Source: Exilispira sp964581895 (GTDB lineage: Bacteria; Spirochaetota; JAAYUW01). Taken from it: DNA of 64,000 nt. The translations under genes were made by a program, and so were the position numbers. The notes under the pieces were generated by a model, which was not told where the DNA came from, searched no databases, and saw only the letters and a list, made by a program, of their open reading frames with translations. Position 1 is the stretch's first letter. Every line of letters starts with the position of its first letter. The DNA lies in NCBI GenBank assembly GCA_964581895.1, contig CAZOPR010000001.1:434001-498000 (forward strand), written 5' to 3'. This document shows, one piece after another, positions 54,742 to 63,646 of this stretch.

Positions 54742-55932
54742 TTATAAAGAAGGAAATTGAACATAGAAACAGCTTCCTTCATTTTGGTTGCTTTTAACAC
54801 CATAAAAGCCACCATGAAGTTCAACTAATTGTTTGACAATAAATAACCCTAAGCCACTTGAAAATTCTCCAGCAGTCGGTTTATTTGATAATTTTTCAAA
54901 TTTTCTAAATAACTTTTTTTGCTCATTTTCAGCTATTCCTGGACCATTATCTATTACAGAAATTTGAACATATTTTTTATCTTCAATGGATAAATTTTCA
55001 ACATTTATATAAATATCTGAATAATATGGAGAATATTTTATTGCATTAGATATCAAGTTTCCAATAATTCTCTTAAATTTATCTGAATCTATTAAAGCAT
55101 AAATATTGTTATCTGTAATTTTTAAATTAATCTTCTGGTCTTTTGCTTTTGCCAAAAATTGAAACTGTTCAATAATTTCTTTAAGATATGGCACTATATT
55201 TTGATTTTTAATACTTAGTTTTAATTCTTTATTTTCCAATCTTGTTGATTCTAAAAGCATCTCTATCATATCAAACATCTGTTTTATTGCTATTTCAATC
55301 GAATTTATCATATCTGATTCTGGTTTTTTAGTTAATCTTTCAGATAATAGTGAGGTATAACCAGATATTATTGTTAAAGGTATTTTAAGATCATGAGTAA
55401 TCATTTGAATAAGGTTATTTTTCAATAAATTTAATTCTTGTAATTCTTTGTTTTGATTAGAAATTTTTTTATTTAAATCAAGAAGTTGCAAATTTCTATC
55501 ATATTCGTTCATTGTTTTTTCATGCATTTGTCTTAAATTGCTGGATATTTCTTTAGAAATTGTAGCCTTAATTTCTGGGATATTATCAAGAATTGAAAAA
55601 AAATCTTCTTTACTTATAGAGACAATTTCTGAATCTTCAGCAGATATAACTCTTGCGCTTCTTAATGTGCCATCAATTAATCCCATTTCACCAACATAGT
55701 CATTTTCTTTTCTTTGAGCTATCTCTAAAAATTCACCATTTGGTAACATTTTTTGTATAGAAACTGAACCTTTTGCAATTAAATACAATTCATTAGATAT
55801 AGTGTTTTCTTCGATGATTATCTTGTTTTTTGGATATTTTGAGATTGAGAAACTATAATTGTTTAAGATATTTAATTTGTCTTTATCAACCAGGCAAAAT
55901 AATTTATTTTTTAAGATATATTCTGGAATCAA
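54742..55932 (-). CDS. Histidine kinase with N-terminal cyclic-nucleotide-binding domain
   Basis: A 396-residue soluble sensor kinase starting with TTG after GGGG. Residues about 8-135 form a cNMP-binding (CRP-like) domain with GEMGLIDGTLRSARV as the phosphate cassette. A coiled coil (about 140-175) leads to the HisKA box THDLKIPL with His180. The HATPase part has LISNAIKYSP (N box), IDNGPGIAE (G1) and SSGLGLFIVKQLVELHGG (G2). There are no membrane segments, so it would sense a cytosolic nucleotide. No response regulator is adjacent, so it is an orphan kinase here. Confidence 0.9.
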   Translation of the reverse strand: MIPEYILKNKLFCLVDKDKLNILNNYSFSISKYPKNKIIIEENTISNELYLIAKGSVSIQKMLPNGEFLEIAQRKENDYVGEMGLIDGTLRSARVISAEDSEIVSISKEDFFSILDNIPEIKATISKEISSNLRQMHEKTMNEYDRNLQLLDLNKKISNQNKELQELNLLKNNLIQMITHDLKIPLTIISGYTSLLSERLTKKPESDMINSIEIAIKQMFDMIEMLLESTRLENKELKLSIKNQNIVPYLKEIIEQFQFLAKAKDQKINLKITDNNIYALIDSDKFKRIIGNLISNAIKYSPYYSDIYINVENLSIEDKKYVQISVIDNGPGIAENEQKKLFRKFEKLSNKPTAGEFSSGLGLFIVKQLVELHGGFYGVKSNQNEGSCFYVQFPSL

Positions 55933-56023
55933 TATTTACCCCAAAATTCATTTTATAACTTAAAATTTGCTTCTTAACCTATATTTATAATAATTTATAA
56001 ATTTAGCAAATTATTTATTTCTA

Positions 56024-56051
56024 TTGTTTTTTAATTCTTATATTGTATATT
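56024..56051 (+). promoter_or_regulatory. Possible promoter for the secreted unknown protein
   Basis: TTGTTT (56024-56029) and TATATT (56046-56051) lie 16 bases apart, about 57 bases before the ATG at 56109. It is a moderate match in AT-rich DNA. Confidence 0.4.
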
Positions 56052-56108
56052 TTTAATGTAAATCTGTTTTATGATTATGCGAAAAAAATACTATTTTTTG
56101 GGAAAAAA

Positions 56109-56822
56109 ATGAAAAGAATTAATAAATATCTTTTTATAATAATTTTGATATCTCTTTTTACTATTTATTCTTTTCAAGATAATATTTCTTCTTTAATTGA
56201 CCAGGGGTTGGAAAATGATCCATTTTTTCAAGGTATTGATATTAATGACACTTCTTTGGAAGTAAATTCTTCCTCTGCAGGAAATATAAGTTATGTCCTT
56301 ACAACTTATTCTCAAATTAAAAATTATCTTTTTAGATTTGAATTGATTCCTACCTCAGATTATTCTAAAGAATTTTTATATTTTACTCTTATAAATAATT
56401 CTAACGGCTCAGTAATATCAAAAAGTGGTTATAGTGTTTCTGAAGATGTTGCAATAAAAGCCGAATTGATTTTGAATAATATTTTAAATTATTTTTCAAG
56501 GTTAATTGAAGAAGCAAAACCTCAAAATGTTATAGAATTTACAAAAATTTCAACATATGAAAAAGATTTATTTAAAAGAACCAGAGGGGAAAAAATCAGG
56601 ATAGTTTTAGATATAGAAAACTGGACAATAGAAATAAATGATATTGGAAATGACTTTACAATTGATTACATATATTGTACTTCAAAAACACCTTCAAAGT
56701 ATAGAAAAAAAATAATGTTAGTCGAATTAATCCCTATTTCTTATAATATTTTTGGAGAAGTTATTAAAGATTATTTTCTTAATAATACTATAAAAAATGA
56801 ATTATTAACTAGTATGTATTAG
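56109..56822 (+). CDS. Secreted protein of unknown function
   Basis: A 237-residue protein with a signal peptide (MKRINKY followed by a hydrophobic Ile/Leu/Phe run to about residue 22) and no lipobox cysteine, so it should be periplasmic or secreted. The mature part is a mixed alpha/beta chain without recognised motifs. I prefer the ATG at 56109 with GGGAAA upstream over an open frame from 56043. It stands alone between the kinase gene (divergent) and ilvE. Function unknown. Confidence 0.7.
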   Translation: MKRINKYLFIIILISLFTIYSFQDNISSLIDQGLENDPFFQGIDINDTSLEVNSSSAGNISYVLTTYSQIKNYLFRFELIPTSDYSKEFLYFTLINNSNGSVISKSGYSVSEDVAIKAELILNNILNYFSRLIEEAKPQNVIEFTKISTYEKDLFKRTRGEKIRIVLDIENWTIEINDIGNDFTIDYIYCTSKTPSKYRKKIMLVELIPISYNIFGEVIKDYFLNNTIKNELLTSMY

Positions 56823-56854
56823 ATAAAAATCTATCTGGTTAACTATTATGTATT
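56805..56854. repeat. Direct repeat spanning a stop codon
   Basis: TTAACTAGTATGTATT (56805-56820) recurs as TTAACTATTATGTATT (56839-56854), 15 of 16 bases alike, 34 bases apart. The first copy runs into the TAG stop of the secreted-protein gene. Confidence 0.75.
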
Positions 56855-56915
56855 TTTTTAATTAATGCATAATATTATGGAGTTAATAAAATATTAACTT
56901 TTTATAGGAGGTTTA

Positions 56916-57947
56916 ATGATAAAAGAGAAGGTGAATCTTGATTGGAAAAACTTTAAATTTTCATATATTAAAACAGATTATAGATATATTTCATTTTATA
57001 AAAATGGTAGTTGGGATGAAGGTCATCTTAGTGAATCAAATGAGATAACTATTAATGAAGGATCACCAGTTTTACACTATGGACAGGGTGCATTTGAGGG
57101 ATTAAAGGCATTCACACAGAAAAATGGTGATATTGCAATTTTTAGACCTCAAATGAATTGTAAAAGATTAAATTTAAGTTCAAAAAGATTACTTATGCCT
57201 GAGGTTTTGGAAGAAAAATTTTTAGATGCACTAGTTAAAGTTGTAAAATCAAATTATAGATGGATCCCACCTTATGGTGTAGATGCATCCTTTTATTTGA
57301 GACCTTATGAAATTGGTATTGGTGAAAATCTAGGTGTAAAACCAGCAAATGAATATTTATTTAGCATATTTGGTGTACCGGTGGGACCTTATTTTAAGGA
57401 TGGTTTTAAGCCAGTTTCAATGATAGTATCAGAATTAGATAGAGCCGCACCTAAAGGAACAGGAAATGTGAAAGTCGGTGGAAATTATGCGGCTTCGCTT
57501 CTTCCACATGAAAAAGCCGTTAATGAAGGTTATTCAGATTGCATTTATCTTGATCCCAAAGAAAATAGATATATTGAAGAAGCAGGCGCTGCAAATTTTT
57601 TTGGGATAACTAAAGATGGGAGATTTTTGACACCGAAATCTGATTCAATACTTGAAAGTATAACAAGGTTATCTTTAATGCAAATTGCTGAAGATCAACT
57701 TGGATTAAAAGTGGAAGAAACAAAAATACCAATAGACTCACTTGAACAATTTGTGGAGGTCGGAGCATGTGGCACCGCTGCTGTTATCACCCCTATAGGT
57801 AAAATAAGATATAAAGATAAAGAATTTATTTTTTATGATGATGGAAAAACTGCTGGACCAATTACTACTAAGTTATATAATCTTCTTTTATCTATCCAAA
57901 GAGGAGAAATAGAAGATAAGTATAATTGGTTATTTATTGTCAAATGA
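56916..57947 (+). CDS. ilvE: Branched-chain amino acid aminotransferase
   Basis: A 343-residue fold-type IV PLP enzyme of the longer (type II) BCAT form. HYGQGAFEGLKAF and the RPQMNCKRL segment are typical, the PLP lysine lies in VKVGGNYAASL, and YIEEAGAANFF and GTAAVITPIG complete the active site. It moves the amino group between Leu, Ile or Val and 2-oxoglutarate. In this setting it would make the 2-oxoacids used by a VOR-type oxidoreductase such as the one at 14.7-17.4 kb. AGGAGG precedes the ATG. Confidence 0.95.
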   Translation: MIKEKVNLDWKNFKFSYIKTDYRYISFYKNGSWDEGHLSESNEITINEGSPVLHYGQGAFEGLKAFTQKNGDIAIFRPQMNCKRLNLSSKRLLMPEVLEEKFLDALVKVVKSNYRWIPPYGVDASFYLRPYEIGIGENLGVKPANEYLFSIFGVPVGPYFKDGFKPVSMIVSELDRAAPKGTGNVKVGGNYAASLLPHEKAVNEGYSDCIYLDPKENRYIEEAGAANFFGITKDGRFLTPKSDSILESITRLSLMQIAEDQLGLKVEETKIPIDSLEQFVEVGACGTAAVITPIGKIRYKDKEFIFYDDGKTAGPITTKLYNLLLSIQRGEIEDKYNWLFIVK

Positions 57948-58016
57948 TCTTACAAAATAATAAGACTGTTCTTTTTCATATAAATCATAGGTTTTAAATT
58001 AACTGGAGATTTTAAG

Positions 58017-59588
58017 ATGAATGAACTTGAAATATATGATGCTATAATAATCGGCTCTGGAATTGCTGGTTTGTCAACAGCAATATTGTTAAAAGAGGCT
58101 GGGTTTGAACCTCTTGTTATTACAAAATCAAAAAATATAAATGAAACTAATACAAATTATGCTCAGGGAGGGATAATAGCATTTAATGAAGATGATGAGC
58201 CAGAGTCTTTAATCGAGGATATATTTAAAGCTGGTTCATACTATAATTCCAAAGAAGCAGTTTATTTTGTCGCTAAGTATGGTCCTAAATTTGTTTTCGA
58301 ATTTTTAATTGATAAAATAGGAGTAAAATTCGATAAATCCCAATCTGGAGCTTATGACTATACAGAAGAAGCCGCTCATTCTCATAGAAGAATCCTACAC
58401 TTTAAGGATCAAACAGGTAAAAGCATTCAGGAATCTTTGGCAGATTATGCAAAAAAAATAAAACTAAAAATTTTAACCGATCATACAGCAATTGATATTA
58501 TTACAAATAAGCACCATTCGGAAGATTGCCAGGAGGTCTATAAAGAGCCAGAAAGCATGGGAATCTATGTTTTTGATAATAAAAAGGCTATTGTAAAAAA
58601 AATGCTTTCTCATAAGGTAATACTAGCTACTGGTGGTCTTGGAAATCTGTATCTTCATACAACAAACCCGGAAGTTGCTATTGGCGATGGTATTAGCATG
58701 GCTTATAGAGCTGGTGCAGATATAATCAACGCCGAATTCATACAGTTTCACCCTACATCCTTATATCATAGAGACATAAAAAGATTTTTGATTACAGAAG
58801 CTTTAAGAGGAGAGGGTGCAAAACTTTTGAATCCTAAAGGCGAATTCTTCATGAAAAAGTATACACCAAAAGAAGAATTAGATTCAAGAGATATTGTTGC
58901 AAGGGCAATTTTTGAGGAGATGAGAAGAATTGGAAGCGAATATATGCTTTTAGATGTGGCAAATTTTTATAAAGGGAAAGTTCCACTTTCTGAAAGATTT
59001 CAAACAATATATAAAACCTGCTTAAATGGTGGTATCGATATAACAAAAGAGCCAATTCCTATTGTTCCTGCAGCCCATTATTTTTGTGGAGGAATCAGAG
59101 TTGATCTTCATTCACGAACCAATATAAAAAATTTATACGCTGTGGGAGAATCAAGCTGTACTGGTCTTCATGGAGCTAATAGACTTGCATCCACTTCTTT
59201 ACTTGAAGCAGTGATTTTCAGTAAGAATATAAAAGAAGATTTTATCAATTCTTTTGAAAAAATTGAGAAAGAGAGATTCAAATATATACCAGATTGGCAG
59301 GAACCATCTCAAACTATAAATTTTGACCCTATATTAATAAAACAGGATTTTAATATCATCCAATCTACTATGTGGAATTATGCAGGAATTGTCAGAACTA
59401 TCAAAGGTCTTGAAAGAGCCCAGGCAGATTTGAATTACTATGCACATAGAATTTTTCAATTTTATAAAGAATCCAAACTAAATAAAGAAATAATCGAACT
59501 TAGAAATGCCGTAATTTCAGCGCAAATTATAGTAAATTCTGCACTTCATAACAAAAAATCAATTGGATGTCATTATATTAAAGAATAA
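58017..59588 (+). CDS. nadB: L-aspartate oxidase NadB
   Basis: A 523-residue FAD protein of the succinate dehydrogenase family. The FAD loop is IIGSGIAGLSTAI, NTNYAQGGI follows, then EFIQFHPTSLY, LRGEGAKLLN, DSRDIVARAI, AAHYFCGGIRVD, GESSCTGLHGANRLASTSLLEA. The C-terminal helical domain is present. It oxidises aspartate to iminoaspartate, the first step of NAD synthesis, and in anaerobes uses fumarate or another acceptor. nadA and nadC are not adjacent. TGGAGA precedes the ATG. Confidence 0.93.
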   Translation: MNELEIYDAIIIGSGIAGLSTAILLKEAGFEPLVITKSKNINETNTNYAQGGIIAFNEDDEPESLIEDIFKAGSYYNSKEAVYFVAKYGPKFVFEFLIDKIGVKFDKSQSGAYDYTEEAAHSHRRILHFKDQTGKSIQESLADYAKKIKLKILTDHTAIDIITNKHHSEDCQEVYKEPESMGIYVFDNKKAIVKKMLSHKVILATGGLGNLYLHTTNPEVAIGDGISMAYRAGADIINAEFIQFHPTSLYHRDIKRFLITEALRGEGAKLLNPKGEFFMKKYTPKEELDSRDIVARAIFEEMRRIGSEYMLLDVANFYKGKVPLSERFQTIYKTCLNGGIDITKEPIPIVPAAHYFCGGIRVDLHSRTNIKNLYAVGESSCTGLHGANRLASTSLLEAVIFSKNIKEDFINSFEKIEKERFKYIPDWQEPSQTINFDPILIKQDFNIIQSTMWNYAGIVRTIKGLERAQADLNYYAHRIFQFYKESKLNKEIIELRNAVISAQIIVNSALHNKKSIGCHYIKE

Positions 59589-59767
59589 ATTTATACACCA
59601 TTTATAAATTGTATATTTAATAAATCTTATATTGATTATTTAAGAGCAGTATTGATTGTTTACAAGTTTTATTTGTTTAGTATTGCCATTTAATTAGTTT
59701 TTGGTTATTTTTTAAAAAGGAATTTATTTCATTTTATAAAAATATAAAAATTTAATCAGGAGTTTTT

Positions 59768-61702
59768 ATGACAAACAATAAAGAAGTTAAGGAATTTACT
59801 GCTTATACTAAACAACTATTAGATCTTGTGATTCATTCAATTTATACTCATAAGGAAATATTTTTAAGAGAATTAATTTCAAATGCTTCTGATGCTTTAG
59901 ATAAACTTAGATTTGCTTCATTGACAAAACCAGAAATAGTTTCTCCAGACGAGGAATATTTTATTGAAATAAAGTTAGATAAAAAGAATAGAACTATATC
60001 AATAACAGATAACGGTATCGGGATGACTTATGAGGAAGTAATTCAGCATATTGGAACAATTGCTCATTCTGGTACAAAAAACTTTTTTGAATCCTTAAAT
60101 GTTAGGGATAAATCTAAAAATGATTTACAAAAACTTGAGTTAATTGGGCAATTTGGAGTTGGCTTTTACTCTTCATTTATGGTTGCTAAAAATGTTGTTA
60201 TACTTACAAAAAGTGCATTTAGTGAAGAAGCTGTTCGCTGGGAATCAACTGGAGATGGAAGCTATACTATAGAAAAATATAATAAACCTCTTAGAGGAAC
60301 AACTGTAATTTTACATCTAAGAGATGATGATAAAAATTCCGAAGAAGGTGAGAATTATAGTGTCTTTTTAGAAGAATGGAAGATTGAGGAACTTGTTAAA
60401 AAATATTCTGATTTTATTAGATATCCTATAAAAATGGAGATGACTGTTTATGAGGATAGCGAAGATAAGGATGAAAAAAAACCAAAAGAAAAAAGAGAAA
60501 TAAAAATATTAAATTCCATGAAACCTCTTTGGATGAGAGATAAACAAGAGATAAAACCTGAAGAATATGAAGAATTTTATAAGACTACTTTTCATGATTG
60601 GGTAAAACCTATTGAGGTTATACATACAAAGGCTGAAGGTGTAATAGAATATACAGCTTTGCTTTTCATACCTTCAAAAGCTCCTTTAGATTTAATGTCT
60701 ATTGAATATGAAAAGGGTTTAAGATTATATTCAAAAAATATTTTTATAATGGAATCATGTAAAGAATTACTTCCTGATCACTATCGTTTTGTAAAAGGAT
60801 TGGTTGATTCACCTGATTTTTCACTTAATATTTCCCGTGAAATTTTACAACATGATAGACAACTTAGAATTATCGCAAAAAATTTGGAAAAAAAGATCAC
60901 TGATACATTAATTTCGATGTTAAAAGATAAAAGAGAAGATTATGAAAGCTGGTGGAAGGAGTTTGGAACAATAATTAAAAGTGGCATTTATACTGACTTT
61001 ATGAAAGAAAAAACCTATCTTCATGATCTACTAATCTTTCAATCAACAAATGACCCTTCAAAATATACAACTTTAGATGAGTATATTAGCAGGATGAAAG
61101 AAAACCAAAAAGAAATCTATTATATTTCTGGTATTGATAGAAATCTTTTAGAAAATCATCCTCAGGTAAAAAATGCAAAAGAAGAAGGGCATGAAGTATT
61201 GTTTTTCCTTGATAAGATAGATGAATTTATGGTGATGAATATCTCTACTTATAAGGATAAACCCTTAAAAGCTTTAAATAGAGCAGAAAGTAAAGAGGAA
61301 AAATCAGATATTTTAAAAACTCGTGAGGAAGAATTAAAACCGCTTTTGCAGCAGATAGAAAAAAATTTAAGTGGTAAAATTTCCAAAGTAGTTTTAGCAA
61401 GTAACTTAAAAGATGCAGCTTCTTGTATTGTTTCTTCACAAAATGGACTTTCAATTCAAATGGAAAAAGTTCTTTCAGAACTTGAAGGTAAATCTTTTCC
61501 TAAAGCAGAAAAAATATTGCAGATTAATCCAGAACACCCTATTTTTAATAAACTTGAAGCATCATACAAAGTCGACCAGAACTCACCTAAAATAGCTTTG
61601 TTTTCAGATTTATTATACAATGAAGCTTTACTTATTGAGGGTATTTTGCCTGAAAATCCAGCAGGTTTTATTAGCACAATTAATAGTTTGCTGCAAAAAT
61701 AA
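59768..61702 (+). CDS. htpG: Hsp90-family chaperone HtpG
   Basis: A 644-residue Hsp90. The N-terminal ATPase domain shows EIFLRELISNASDALDKLR, ITDNGIGMTYEE, HSGTKNF, IGQFGVGFYSSFMVA and GTTVILHLRDD. The middle domain carries LYSKNIFIMESCKELLPD and LNISREILQ. A dimerisation domain follows. No MEEVD tail is present, as expected in bacteria. A CIRCE operator is not visible upstream. AGGAG precedes the ATG. The last codons and stop lie in a 14-base sequence repeated 55 bases downstream. Confidence 0.97.
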   Translation: MTNNKEVKEFTAYTKQLLDLVIHSIYTHKEIFLRELISNASDALDKLRFASLTKPEIVSPDEEYFIEIKLDKKNRTISITDNGIGMTYEEVIQHIGTIAHSGTKNFFESLNVRDKSKNDLQKLELIGQFGVGFYSSFMVAKNVVILTKSAFSEEAVRWESTGDGSYTIEKYNKPLRGTTVILHLRDDDKNSEEGENYSVFLEEWKIEELVKKYSDFIRYPIKMEMTVYEDSEDKDEKKPKEKREIKILNSMKPLWMRDKQEIKPEEYEEFYKTTFHDWVKPIEVIHTKAEGVIEYTALLFIPSKAPLDLMSIEYEKGLRLYSKNIFIMESCKELLPDHYRFVKGLVDSPDFSLNISREILQHDRQLRIIAKNLEKKITDTLISMLKDKREDYESWWKEFGTIIKSGIYTDFMKEKTYLHDLLIFQSTNDPSKYTTLDEYISRMKENQKEIYYISGIDRNLLENHPQVKNAKEEGHEVLFFLDKIDEFMVMNISTYKDKPLKALNRAESKEEKSDILKTREEELKPLLQQIEKNLSGKISKVVLASNLKDAASCIVSSQNGLSIQMEKVLSELEGKSFPKAEKILQINPEHPIFNKLEASYKVDQNSPKIALFSDLLYNEALLIEGILPENPAGFISTINSLLQK

Positions 61703-61759
61703 TTGTGGCTCAAACTTAAAATTTAACTTATTTTTCATAAAACTACTGCAAAAATAATT
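61691..61759. repeat. Direct repeat spanning the htpG stop codon
   Basis: CTGCAAAAATAATT at 61691-61704, which includes the htpG stop, is repeated exactly at 61746-61759. The second copy ends at the TT of TTGACT (61759-61764), a possible -35 box for the riboswitch transcript. Confidence 0.85.
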
Positions 61760-61784
61760 TGACTTTTTTAAATTATAAATTAAT

Positions 61785-61812
61785 AAGAACTTGTTGATGA
61801 AGATAAGTTCTT
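61785..61812 (+). promoter_or_regulatory. Anti-P1 hairpin competing with the riboswitch
   Basis: AAGAACTT (61785-61792) is exactly complementary to AAGTTCTT (61805-61812), which includes six of the seven bases of the 5' strand of riboswitch helix P1. Pairing here would release the ribosome site, so the two hairpins exclude each other. This holds only if transcription begins before about 61785 or reads through from htpG. Confidence 0.5.
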
Positions 61813-61919
61813 CAAGGCAGGGTGTGATTCCCGACCGGTGGTATAGCCCACAACCCTTAAATTAAGGTGGATGCGGTGAAATTCCGCAGCCGACAGTATA
61901 GTCTGGATGGGAGAAGAAC
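61807..61919 (+). ncRNA. FMN riboswitch (RFN element), translational type
   Basis: All conserved RFN blocks are present in order: AAGGCAGGGTG, ATTCCCGACCGGTGGT, AGCCCACAA, GCGGTGAAATTCCGCAGCCGACAG, TATAGTCTGGATGGGAGAAGAA. Helix P1 is GTTCTTC (61807-61813) with GAAGAAC (61913-61919), seven perfect pairs. Its last base is next to the start codon at 61920. GGGAG (61909-61913), the only ribosome site of the next gene, overlaps the end of the aptamer and P1. FMN binding should therefore block translation directly. No terminator hairpin is seen between the aptamer and the gene. Confidence 0.97.
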
Positions 61920-63611
61920 ATGCTAAAGATCGAAAATTTATCTTTTTCATATAATAATGACCTTATTTTATCAAATATAAATTCCTATTGCAATGACAAT
62001 GAATTCATCTCTTTTATAGGACCATCTGGCTGCGGAAAAACAACTTTGCTTAATATAATTGCTGGAATATTAAAGCCAGACTCAGGTATAATAATAAATT
62101 CATATGATAAGATTTCCTATGTCTTTCAACAAGATTCTCTTCTTCCTTGGCTTAATGTTATGCAAAACATCATGTTACCTGTTGAAATTAAGAATAAAAA
62201 AATTTTGCCAGAAGATAGATTTAAAGCATTAAATATCTTAAATGAAGTTGGCTTAAAAGATGTTGAATATCTTTATCCTTCAGAACTTTCTGGGGGGATG
62301 AAAAAAAGAGTCGAAATAGTAAGAGCCTTAATAACAGAGCCAAAACTACTGATTTTGGATGAACCTTTCTCTTCACTGGATATTTTAACAAGAGAAAAAC
62401 TAAATGTTCTTCTTAAAAATATCTGTTTTTCAAGAAATCTATCTGTTGTTCTTGTAACACATTCAATAGAAGAGGCATGTTTTTTATCCAATAGGATTTA
62501 TCTTCTTTCAGATAAACCATCACAAATTATGCAAGTTTTTGATAATATAAAAATCAAAAAAAAGGTTGATTATTTTATTTTAGATGAAAAGGAAGAGGAA
62601 ACTGAAAATAAAATACGAAATATGATTTCAAAGATATGGGAAAAAGAGTATGATGAAGAAATTGTCATAAAAAAAATTAAAAAGATTAGCAAAAAGAATC
62701 AGTTGAATGAGAAGATTAAAAATCTTGATACTCAAGTTAAGAATAGTTTTGAAAAAAACTTAGAGAATATACTTGGTAATATAAAAAAAGGTAAAAGAAA
62801 AGAAAAAAAGAAGTTAAAAACCTATGAGAATGAATTTTATATAAAGGATAAAAGCAAAGAGAAAAGTTTTATTTTTAATTTATTAATACCATTTGAAATT
62901 ATTTTTATTCTATTCTTCCTTGAGTTTTTAAAGAAAAAATTAAATATTTCTGACTTTTTTTTACCAGCACCATCATCTTTATTTTTAAGATTTATTAAAA
63001 CTTTAAAAAGTGGAATAATCTTCCCACATTTGATTCAAACAATAATAGAATCTATGTCTGGTTTTTTGCTTGCTTTTATTTTTTCTATAATATCTGGTTA
63101 TCTTTTAAGTAGAAGTAAAGTTATCTATCAACTTATCATGCCATATCTTATTTCTTTTAATGCAATACCATCAATAGCTCTTGTTCCTTTTTTAATTTTA
63201 TGGTTTGGTTTTTCTATTATCCCAAAAATTATAATATCTATTATTGTAATCTTTTTCCCTATGCTTATAAACAATATAACTGCTTTTACTAATATTCAAA
63301 AACAATATGGTGGTTTGATGCTATTTTATAAACCTGATTTTAAGGAAAGATTTTTAAGATTTGAATTTCCAGGTTCACTATTGTACATTTTTGCCGGAGT
63401 CAAAGTATCTATTACTCTTTCTATTATTGGTGCTGTTGTCGGAGAATTTCAGGCTGGTTCTGTTGGTCTTGGTTCCTTAATCCTTATAGCTAAAGCCAAT
63501 TTTGATACCGAGCTTATGTTTGTTGGATTGATATGGCTTATAACTTTGGGTTTATTGTACTTCTGGTTGGCAACATTTATTTATAAGCTAATAACAAAAA
63601 GAAAAAGTTAA
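61920..63611 (+). CDS. Fused ABC ATPase-permease, FMN-riboswitch controlled (putative flavin importer)
   Basis: A 563-residue protein joining two ABC parts. Residues 1-210 are an ATPase of the SsuB/TauB/ThiZ type: Walker A GPSGCGKTT (34-42), Q-loop QQDSLLPW, signature LSGGMKKR, Walker B LLILDEPF, THSIEEA. A Lys-rich charged linker (about 210-310) leads to a BPD-type permease (about 320-563) with five or six membrane helices, including FFLPAPSSLFLRF and GAVVGEFQAGSVGLGSL near the end. These parts are normally separate proteins. The FMN riboswitch and the binding protein encoded 35 bases downstream suggest import of riboflavin or a precursor, like RibXY systems. That role is inferred. Confidence 0.85.
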   Translation: MLKIENLSFSYNNDLILSNINSYCNDNEFISFIGPSGCGKTTLLNIIAGILKPDSGIIINSYDKISYVFQQDSLLPWLNVMQNIMLPVEIKNKKILPEDRFKALNILNEVGLKDVEYLYPSELSGGMKKRVEIVRALITEPKLLILDEPFSSLDILTREKLNVLLKNICFSRNLSVVLVTHSIEEACFLSNRIYLLSDKPSQIMQVFDNIKIKKKVDYFILDEKEEETENKIRNMISKIWEKEYDEEIVIKKIKKISKKNQLNEKIKNLDTQVKNSFEKNLENILGNIKKGKRKEKKKLKTYENEFYIKDKSKEKSFIFNLLIPFEIIFILFFLEFLKKKLNISDFFLPAPSSLFLRFIKTLKSGIIFPHLIQTIIESMSGFLLAFIFSIISGYLLSRSKVIYQLIMPYLISFNAIPSIALVPFLILWFGFSIIPKIIISIIVIFFPMLINNITAFTNIQKQYGGLMLFYKPDFKERFLRFEFPGSLLYIFAGVKVSITLSIIGAVVGEFQAGSVGLGSLILIAKANFDTELMFVGLIWLITLGLLYFWLATFIYKLITKRKS

Positions 63612-63646
63612 AGTCTAATAAATTTTTAATTTTTTAGGAGGATAGG

